Shown: piece after piece, positions 55,412 to 64,000 of the stretch
How the letters are laid out: every line of letters begins with the position of its first letter
How positions within the stretch are numbered: position 1 is the first letter of the stretch
NCBI GenBank assembly: GCA_014529385.2
Contig: CM043967.1
Span: 132,672,682-132,736,681, forward strand
Origin: Adiantum capillus-veneris
Taxonomy: Eukaryota; Streptophyta; Polypodiopsida; Polypodiales; Pteridaceae
Reading direction: 5' to 3'
Length of the DNA: 64,000 bases
Notes under the pieces: model-generated
What the model saw: the letters and a program-made list of their open reading frames with translations, nothing else
Told to the model about the DNA's origin: nothing
Databases searched by the model: none
Program-made: the position numbers and the translations under genes

Positions 55412-58006
55412 AAATAACAGTTAATGTACAAACATAGTACTTCTCTTCTAAATTGATTACCACTTAATCATGCATCTAGATGAGCCTTTTTAATCCCAAG
55501 ATGAGTTAAGGTAAAATGTTAGCAGATAGACAAGCTCTTCCATTGTCCGACTCTGACGGCTTCAAATTAATGTTGTTGGTGAAGGAGAACAAGTCCAAAT
55601 GCCTTGAAATTTTGTGTGGTGTATGTTCACAGGGCATGTAAGGTCACCCTATAGTCCCAGACTGAAAATCAGTTCATTTGCAATTTCTGCCCAGTCTATC
55701 GCGATAGACTGGCCATCTTTTGACAAGGGTCCTATTTTGCAGTTGTGACTCCACCAATTGGTTTCTCCTACCTTGCACATGATCTGATCCCAATTTCACC
55801 TCAAATGAATGTCAAGTGACCCCTTTTTGGATCAACTCCCATTTTTCCAAATTCCTTCCAAGGAGATGTTGGTCCATCTCCTTCATTTTGTGTTGTTTTG
55901 GGCTCAAACTTAGTGGGTAGTCCTCTTGCATCATGCTGAAGCTAGCTGTTAATTCCAATTTTTGATAAGATGGCTTAGTATTACTCTGCTTAGTCTATCA
56001 CGATAGACTGGAACTTAGTGTCATTTTGTCATATTTTGGCTCTGTGATCATCTGTCTGCCTTCTCCTAGTTGATGTAAGGTTGCCTGACCATTCATATGT
56101 GAATTTTAACTATCTGCCCTTGAGATGTCCTGTTCTGACTCTGAGTTGCTGTCATGTGTATCTCGGCTTGCCATATGAGTCCATCTTGTCACCAAATTTG
56201 GTGTACTACCTCCATATGCTTCCCCAAGTCTATCTTGTGAAAATTTTGAAGAGCCTTTCCCCCAAAGATTGTCATAGAAAGTCTATCGTGATAGACTAGG
56301 TTACTTGGCTAAGAGAGATCAATTTTGCACTTTGATTTGATAATTGTGGTCATTATTCTTTGTTAGCACCCCTCATGAAGTCAAAATCAAAATTTTACTT
56401 GTCTAATTGTAATAGCAAGTCTATCGCGATAGACTGAGTACCTAGTCATTTTTACAAGTTTTTTGATGTTAGTTGACCACAATGGTGTCAGTAGGCTCTC
56501 TTAGACACACACATCAAGTTTTAATCAATTTAGAAGAGTGTACTCCCTGTTTGCAGCACTTAGTTGGTTCTGGAGTCGAAGTAGACCACTTAGGTGATGG
56601 TCGCCGTTTCTTTTGGTCATTGTATGACTCCGGCTGTCTTTTATTTCCTTTTGACCTTCTGTCAAAGCAGTCAGTTGTTGTTTTGGTGTTTACATCACCA
56701 AGAACGACCATTTGGACATCTTTCTGGCCCGTTGCTGGCATTTGCCCTAGTGGAAGAGATTTTTCTTGAGTGGACACATTCCAACTCGTAGTTGACCTCT
56801 TTTGGATGTACCTTGTTAAATTTGGTGTCATTTGGTCACTTGGTTGGCCCGTTAGAGTATCGTGACGCTTTGCACAATTTCCGTCAGATAGGGACTTTAG
56901 GCTCCGTTTTGACGAACTTTTTCATGGTCTAACCATTCAGTTGGTTTGTCGAGGTTATCGGCTTATTGCCTATGAGTTTTGGCTCATTTTCGATCACTTT
57001 TTTGGGCGGCTTCCTTCACGCTTTCCGAGGTCATAGGCTTGATCCCTAAGCTATAGGCATTGTGCCTTTCAATTTTGGTTCCATTTGGTGGCCTCTAGGT
57101 CTTCCTAACAACCGGTCTAGAGTATGTGTGCACAGGTTGTGATTGTGGTGCTGGCTAGGTTTTGCGACCAACTGAAGTAAACAACACTTAGAGTCAGTGT
57201 TGACGAGAATACCTCTCATATTTGATGTCGATCTGGTGACCGTGCGCGATGGATGAGCTCCTGGAAGTCTCAATTGCTGTAGGGAGCTCTCTCTCTCTCT
57301 CACAATGGAAAATGACTCAAATGAGAGATTTCTAGCCTAGCCTCTCTATATGTAATCGAGACTCCGACACGAAATTTTCCCATCTTTTACCTGTGGCCAT
57401 AAATTTTTGCGAGATGCTGTTTAGGCTCGCAAATTTCCTAATTTGGACCTCGGTTGCTCCAGTTCTACAATTTTTGAAGATTTCTCCTATTGGAGGTCCC
57501 GTCATGACGGTGGTCATTTTTGCCCTGTCACCTTTGCAGTCACTATTTTTTCTGTGTCTTCTTTACCTTGCTTTGATCAGGCGTCTCTTTTGTTGTATTT
57601 CCATCTGGATTACGGATTTTTTTCTATATTTTTTGCTAGAAAATGGCTAAAATAAAGCAAATAAATCCCAAAATAACCCGAAAATAGCAATTCTAACCTA
57701 TAAAAATACCAATGAAAAGAAAAACACTTTGTAGCTCACTTTTCTCTTGTCTATGTACATTCTCACTCATAATCATCAACCTTGGCCTATTTTTTGCTGT
57801 TTTTCGACGTTTTTTGGCCAGATTTGACTCTCTTTATAGTATATACACATCCCTAGGGGCTCATATATGATCATTTGGTCCCCAAGTCTGATTAATTACG
57901 AGGGCATATTCTTTTTCCCAAAATCACACAATAAAACGCAAAAATGGTTGAAAAATTAATCACAAACATTGCCCTCTAATATATGACGTGAGTCCGCATT
58001 TAGAAT
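55412..58006. repeat. Spacer of element F with a second, different palindrome array
   Basis: Palindromes lie at 55691-55712 (perfect, 22 bp), 55992-56009, 56280-56297 and 56418-56435. The full motif is CCAGTCTATCG followed by its reverse complement; all copies keep the 18-bp core. Spacings of the cores are 299, 288 and 138 bp. A half-site (AAGTCTATC) lies near 56226. CTCCTA-type landmarks follow at about +70. From 56440 to 58000 the DNA aligns with A's 3782-5377. No gene is seen. Confidence 0.85.
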
Positions 58007-58008
58007 GC

Positions 58009-58022
58009 CTCCCCCCCTCCTA
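58009..58022 (-). promoter_or_regulatory. Internal polypurine tract of element F
   Basis: The same CTCCCCCCCTCCTA 14-mer as at 5380 and 42746, again not followed by an LTR end. Confidence 0.6.
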
Positions 58023-58149
58023 GTTGGAGTCCTCTCGGACGACAGGGTATCGTCAAGGGTATGTGCTGTGCATGGGTGTGAACTCGTGCTAATGCAGGCT
58101 TTGTAATGTAGCCCTATATGCATGTACAGTCAATGCATGTAGAAAGAAT

Positions 58150-58796
58150 TTATGCGGTGTAAGAGGAAGGTATAAGCGATTCGCTTATTGGCATTTGTTG
58201 TTGAGGTTTCCTGTGGTAGCCTGAGTTGGCTGGCAGATTTTCTTTGAAAGAAGAAGTTGTAAATCTGCCGCTCTTTGTTTGATTGTTTTCCACTATTTTT
58301 GAATTAGCATATGTGGATCCTTTGAAGTCGATATTGTTGTATATTTTGTTGCATGTTTTGGTGGAACATTCTTTCTTTTCCATTGGATGACTTGGGTCTT
58401 ATAGATCCTTGTAGTTATTATCGTGGATTCTGCTTGTTTCCTCGTGCTGATTGCATGATTTGGCTTGGCATTGACAGTTGTAGATAACTGTTTGGTGGTC
58501 ATCTTTGGCCTCCATACTTGTGTTGTTGGGACGTTCTGAATTGGTAATTTTGGCCGCCATACCAATATAGTCCTTTGCGTATTCGATTGATTGACTATGG
58601 TTCTTTGAAGCTTTGCTGGCTGTTGGTGTTTTGTCTGTTCTTCTGTCCCCTTTTTTATAGGAATTAGGCTGTCTTTCCTTATCCAAACTTTATATTTCCG
58701 CTTTTGATGGAATTGTGCCTCGGCTAGATCTGTACGCCATACCCAAACTTGCCTGGTTCCCAGGTTGTTGATTTTTGATAATACGTTTCTGGACAT
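58150..58796 (-). pseudogene. W-motif tail of pol, element F
   Basis: Five motifs: VWVWRTD, VWIRKDS, LVWRPKLP, QVWRPKMT and VIQWKRKN, in a basic Thr/Asn/Gln-rich linker. It corresponds to 5560-6336 of A. The frame shifts near 58290 and 58760. Confidence 0.55.
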
Positions 58797-59270
58797 GTAA
58801 ACTTTGTTTGTTGTTGGTCAATGCCTTGCGGATGTATTGACTCCTGTCTCCTCCTTGACATGTATTGGTCATATGATAAGAAGGGTTCTGAAAAGTTTTC
58901 ATTTCGGAACAGTGCTTCATTAGTATCCAAATCAATGAATACCTTGTTAGCTTTCATCCATGACACTGCTAAGATACACGGCGTTGCTGATCTACTTGGT
59001 GGCAGTACATGCAACTTTGTAGTGTACGGGTGTGCTTGCACTGTGATTGGTAATATAATAGACCACAATGTGGTCACCTCATCACCCGATGCTAACTTTC
59101 AACCGGTGTGTCTCTGGGATCGTCCTCATTGGTCCAAGTTTCTGAAAGAGCTCAAAGCCGATGACACTCATTTTTGCTCCAGTGTCAAGTAATGCATAGA
59201 TTTCAACTTGTTCTATGCCTGCATAAGCTTTTATGTAAGGACTACACCACGTATCTTCCAAGTTGTCAAT
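58724..59270 (-). pseudogene. PR2: second retropepsin behind integrase, element F
   Basis: The active-site loop is YALLDTGAKMSVIG (DTGA at 59175-59186), in one open frame with the integrase C-terminus (59648-59082). After a frame change near 59080 the second half reads ILAVSWMKANKVFIDLDTNEA. Fusion to integrase without a stop shows the domain belongs to pol and is not a separate insertion. Confidence 0.75.
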
Positions 59271-61119
59271 GGTGCTATCGTCCTGAGCCCTAAAGTCTGT
59301 TATGGTCTTTTCTAATTCTTCGCTTTGTATATTCGCTTCGATTGCTCGGAATGTCGAAAGAGGATATTCGCCGGTCATCATTGGGGTGACCATGTTTATT
59401 GTCCTGAGAAACTGCTTTCGTTTAGCAATGCGTTCCTTGGCTTCTTGTTGTGCCTGGTCGTGAATTCTTTGCTGTTCCTGTCTATAGGCTTTTCCATAAT
59501 GCAATTGAAACAACATTTCCGGTGTTAAAGGTAGATGATATTTTTTTAAACGACATCCACTAATCCAGTTTGGCATTTCTTTTCCATCTAGAGTCGACAG
59601 TTTTACTGCTCCGCTGGACGATATTTCTTGGACCAAATAAGGCCCCATTCCCCTTTTCTTTAGCTTTTTGGCATGCTGTTTAAGGGTGTATACTAAGACA
59701 TAGTCTCCCGTTTTAAAGTCCTTGTTCTTGACATGTTTGTCAAAAACCTCCTTCTATTGTCTTTTTTTTGCATATATGGCTGCTACAGCATTGAGTCGTA
59801 ACTCATCTAATTTTTCAAGGTCCTCTAACCGTTCTGAAAGCTCATGCCCCGTCTAGTCCAATTGTGTGGCCACCCTTAGTGTGGGAATCAAAAATTCAAT
59901 AGACAATATTGCATTTAGCCCATATACCATATTAAATGGCGTAGTATTGAGTGTTGTTTTATATGCAACTCGATATGCCCACAATGCCGAATATAGCATT
60001 TGATCCCAGTCCGCCGTTCTTGTTTCACTAACCAGTTTTGTAAGAACTGTGCACAATATTTTGTTTGTCACTTCTGCTTGACCATTGGCTTGTGGATGGT
60101 AGGGTGCAGATTTGCGATGAATTACCATAAACTCATTTAAGAGATGTTGGATAACTTCATTTACAAAGTGTGTCCCTCTATCACTCACCAGCTCAATCGG
60201 AAGGCGATAACGTGTAAACACATATTCATATAAGAATTGTGCCGTGGTTCTAACGTCTGCTTTCGTTGTGGCTTTTGCTTCCACCCATTTGGTCATGTAA
60301 TCCGTGGTCACTATGATATATTGTGCTTGTGAACGATACGCTGGTGGAGTAATAGGACCAACAAAGTCCAATCCCCATTTAGCGAATGCTTGAGCACTCA
60401 TCATTGGTCTTAAAGGAATTTCGTCTCTTTTAACTGGTACCTTAGTGCGTTGACATTCATCACATCTTTTCAGGAATTCTGCTGCATCTTGAATCATGGT
60501 CGGCCACCATATACCTGCAACCATAATGATTTTTACGGTTCTCTCTGCTGAAAAATGACCTCCTGTTATGTCTGCATGAGCTTGTTCCCATAATGGAAAG
60601 TAGTCATTTTCATGAGGAACTAACCTCAGCTGGTCATCAGTTCCTCTTTTATACAACTGGTCACTAATGAGGGTATACCTATTCGCTTCGATTTGTAAAG
60701 CCTTTTGTCTGACTTTAGACCAATCTCCTGACAACTCCTTATTAGTCAAATATTCCACAATAGCATGACTCCATGCGGGTGCTACTGTCACTTGGTATAA
60801 TGTGGCATAATCTAGTCGTATTGGATGTGCAAAAGTTGCATTTCTTGATGTAATTAGCTACATCGCCTGCCATTCCTGGCCAATACACTCCAAGTCTTCT
60901 TAATTGTTCATAGGTCATTTGATTTCCTCGATGGAATCCCCCTGTTTGCGTATGGGCTTCCTCTAGATACGTTTCGTACTCCTCTGGGCCTATACACAAC
61001 CTTAGAATCCCATCGTGTCCATGACGGTACATTCTTCCTGCAAGCATTGTGTAATTTCGTGCTTGTCTAACGTCTTCCACCGTGTGTTTGTCGTCAAAAT
61101 TCATTCCATATGTCAGCAA
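59271..61119 (-). pseudogene. Integrase of element F
   Basis: Zinc finger region HRGNQMTYEQLRRLGVYWPG and KKCNFC (61119-60742); a second CDECQRTKVPVKRDE precedes the core. The core shows GLDFVGPITPP, VSDRGTHFVNE and NGQAEVTNK; the C-terminus GPYLVQEISSSGAVKL and GCRLKKYHLP. The run 60791-59853 is open for 312 codons. TAG stops at about 59855 (Trp expected) and 59757 (Gln expected) follow. Confidence 0.88.
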
Positions 61120-61134
61120 CGGAATAATTTTCTC

Positions 61135-62600
61135 TCACCATTTCGGTACCATCTCTATATTAAACAGGTATGTGTCTGGGAGATCATCATCTACCCCAGT
61201 AGCTTTTTCGCCATGTAGTAATTGAGAAAGGTGGTCTTCTCTTTGATGAGTTTTTCCTTTCTTAACTACTACCGTAAAATCAAACTCCAGCAACACAATG
61301 AACCATCTTACAATTCGTCCCGTGTTACAAGGTTTGTTTACTAGGTACAAGAGCGCCTGGTGATCCACAAAAAATGTGAATTTGTTCGCAAGTAAGTAAT
61401 GCCGAAATTTCTTTACCGCATATATCATACCCAATCCTTCTCTTTCAGTGGTGGTATAATTCTTTTTTGCACTGTTGAATTGTCTACTAGCATAACTGAT
61501 CAGAAATTCTGTATTACCCTCCCCTGGTTGTGCTAATATACAGCCTATTGCAAATGCCGAAGCATCTACATGTACATGGAAGATCTTTGACCAATCTGGT
61601 GCTTTTAGAATTGGTGCAGATACCAGTGCATCTTTTAGTTTCTGGAATGACTCCTCACATTCATTGGTACAAACGAAGAGCGTGATTAGACTATACAAGG
61701 GTTTTGCTATTACAGCGTACATGTAGATAAAACGTCGGTAGTATCCACAATGTCCCATAAATGATTGTACCTCTCGTACAGTGTTTGGTCTTGGAAATTC
61801 TATGATCACCTTTACCTTGTCTTCATCAGTGGTAATTCCATTAGCCGATACTATGTGGCCTAAGATTTTACCTTGCCGGGCCATGAATACACATTTTTCT
61901 GGGTTGAGGCAAATCCTATACGTTCTGCATTTTTCGAGTACCTTTCTAAGATGATCTATATGGTCTTCTCTCAATAGAGAATAGACACACAAGTCATCTA
62001 TGTAAATATCCAAGAATATTCGCAAGTATTCTTTAAAAGCATGTGTCATTAATCTCTAAAATGTGGCTGGAGCATTGGTCAAGCCAAATGGCATACTCTA
62101 AACGCATATATGTCCCATTCTGTTGCAAACGCTGTTTTGTATTGATCTTCTAGTTTGACCCCCATTTGGTTATAACCAGAGAATCCGTCCATAAAGCTAT
62201 AGGCTTGCTTGCCTGCTACTTGTTCCAGGACGTGTTCAGTCACAGGAAGAGGATAGTTGTCCCTTATTGTTGCTGCGTTTACCTTCTTGAGATTCACACA
62301 CACTCGTAATTTCCCGTTTTTCTTGGGTACCACCACTATTGGTGACACCCAGTCCGTGTGCTCTATTTCAGCCTCCATAAGTTTGTCTATCTCTTCCTTT
62401 ATCCTTTTGGCGAATGTCTCATTATACGTGTATGGATGTTGTTTGCTTGGCTTTGCATCAAACTTCAGAGGGATTGAATGTTCACAAATGTTAGGATCCA
62501 CCCCCTTCAAATCTTCGTACGACCATGCAAATACATCACAAAATTCCTTAAGTGTTTTAATCAGTAAGTCCTCTTCTTCCTGGCTTAGATCTGTGGCAAT
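61135..62600 (-). pseudogene. Reverse transcriptase and RNase H of element F
   Basis: RT signatures are HTDWVSPIVVVPKKN, RVCVNLKKVNAATIRDNYPLP, YSFMDGFSGYNQ and LDIYIDDLC (YIDD at 61993-62004). A one-base shift near 62095 and a TAG at 62056-62058 break it; A has Gln there (ATFQRLM). RNase H shows FHVHVDASAFAIGCILAQ, NYTTTEREGLGMIYAVKKF and FVDHQALLYLVNKP, ending in REDHLSQL. Confidence 0.92.
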
Positions 62601-63980
62601 GTAAGCAGGTCGAGGACTTTCTCCTGGCTCTGCTAAGTCTATTTTCTTGGCGTTCTTTGACCCATCGTAGGACTCGTTTGATTTAAGCTCTCTCATTGGT
62701 TGCTGAAACACCAATCTTCTTTCCTGAATGGTGTACTTACAATAGTGAGGATGTACATCTATCTTTTTACTCCCATCACTAGCGTTCGTTCCATCGCTAC
62801 TTTCCATTTCAGTTGTCCATAAATTTTTAATTTTTTGTTTCAAATCATTGTATCTCATTTTCCGTTCAATTTTCGTCATAATTGGATCATCAGAGACATC
62901 CAGTTTTTCTGTTGCAACTCTTTTTTTTGCTTTGCAGGTTTTCTTAGGTTTCAACAGTCTGGACTTAAATCCTGAGTCTTTAGCAGCCTTAAGAAATCTT
63001 CCTGACACTTTATCCTTAGCACAATCAACATCATGAATGTTCATAAGGAACTGTGTCTTACCCCTGAACTCCGGCATAGGTCTCCGCCTAGTTGGTAGAC
63101 TGTTATGGTGTCGTTTACTCTTGTATCTTTTTTGGCGTCTCTCACTTTGGTTTGGGAAATTGTAGAAGACGTCATTGTCTTGTTCTTGATGGTCATCTCC
63201 CTCCGTATTTTCCGACTTCTCGTCATCTGCATTATCCTTGTTTTCACATTGATCAGAAGAATCATAAAATTCTTCTCCCTCCTGCTTGATTTCTTTAGTG
63301 GGGATGTCCACATAGCCCACTATCTTAATCTCAAGTTTCGTTTCTGTTTTATTGATCCTCATATTCTCAGTATCTCCATCGTTCTCGTCTTTCTCCACAA
63401 TTTTGCTCAACATGTAGTATGGTATGATATCGTAGCCATTCTCGTCACAAAATTTGGTGGGAGTGACTTCATTGACGCATACGTCCAATGTAGCCAAAAT
63501 TTGAGACCATTCTAGGGGTTCGAGCTTCTCTTCAAGAAAGGGTTCTCGTATATAGGCATCGTCTTCCAAGACCCTCTCTAGTGTCCTTTCATTGTGGTCA
63601 AATTCACTACATTGAGATGCTCCGCACATCCATATCTCCTTTTTCTTACAGAGCCACACTGGGACTTCTGATCCACTAATGGTGGCTGAGTCAAATTCTT
63701 CCATAGGTGTTCTCGTGACATCATGGTAGCTATGATTTTTCATGTTTACACGTGTAGTAGTTTCAACATGTCTTAGATACAAATAATCATACCCCCAGTC
63801 CTGCACCATCTTGAGTTGCCTCATGAACGGCCTACCAAGGATAATTTCATAGTTGTTCTTCTTGCCGAAATCTACTATGGCAAAGGTATGTTCGTACTCT
63901 ATGCCACATGAAGATACCACAATTGCCTCAAGCAATCCTATAGGCCTTTCTATGTGCCCATCCGCCAGTTGAAATTTCAT
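62601..63980 (-). CDS. PR1 C-terminal half and acidic linker, element F
   Basis: This is the open upstream part of a 633-codon frame (63980-62079) that runs off the window. It starts inside the canonical retropepsin (SSCGIEYEHTF, then ILGRPFMRQLKMVQDWGYDY); the DSG/DTG loop lies beyond 64000. A long linker follows with MCGASQ, an acidic block (DDEKSENTEGDDHQEQDND) and a Lys-rich block, then RT. It shows what the broken linker of A once looked like. The Met at 63980 is not a true start. Confidence 0.8.
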
Positions 63981-64000
63981 TCTAGCTGTTCGTATTGTTG

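Overview
This window is a stretch of repeat-rich nuclear DNA from a land plant. Almost all coding sequence is reverse-transcribing LTR retrotransposons of plant type: Ty3/gypsy, including one with the dual RNase H arrangement known from the plant Tat lineage, and one Ty1/copia primed from initiator tRNA-Met. They are nested in one another and broken by stops and frameshifts. I see no intact host gene, no rRNA or tRNA gene and no CRISPR array. The species cannot be read from the sequence; a large-genome plant (fern, lycophyte or similar) would fit, but that is a guess.

Layout. (1) 1 to ~17,870, minus strand: giant gypsy element A. From its 5' end it has an LTR (from 16,903), a PBS, a leader with palindromes, gag, PR1, RT, RNase H, integrase, a second retropepsin (PR2) fused behind integrase, a tail with five tryptophan motifs, an internal polypurine tract, a second palindrome array, and a further coiled-coil ORF ('ORF3', 171-2737). 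(2) 17,871-22,860: mostly non-coding, with a TATA promoter plus exon fragment, a MITE-like inverted repeat and a (GA)n tract. (3) 22,861 to ~41,150, plus strand: element G, an old gag-only element. Its right LTR was split by copia element D (27,970-41,076, target duplication GTGAA), and D's leader was split by gypsy element C (minus strand, 28,477-36,365, duplication GCGT). (4) ~41,880-46,788, minus strand: an LTR, a PPT and a long ORF3, followed by a G-rich minisatellite. (5) 48,096-54,961, minus strand: gypsy element E, whose left LTR I cannot find. (6) 54,962-64,000, minus strand: element F, a sister of A (ORF3 start, palindrome array, internal PPT, W-motif tail, PR2, integrase, RNase H, RT), running off the right edge.

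The most unusual content is the A/F family. Both copies carry a second aspartic protease behind integrase, a W-motif tail, an internal copy of the terminal polypurine tract, and a separate ORF3 with its own upstream leader. The leaders hold arrays of perfect 22-24 bp palindromes with a CGCG centre. In A the same palindrome recurs on both sides of gag-pol. On the ORF3 side it sits at an exact 285-bp period while the DNA between copies has drifted. In F every copy has a different palindrome at equivalent places. Each LTR carries a half-site of the corresponding palindrome. This looks like an element-specific cis-acting recognition or RNA-dimerisation code that changes in concert.

Decay. Many in-frame stops are TAG where CAG (Gln) is expected, or TGA where CGA (Arg) is expected; several are confirmed because the sister element keeps the residue. 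This fits deamination of methylated CHG and CG cytosines in silenced plant transposons.
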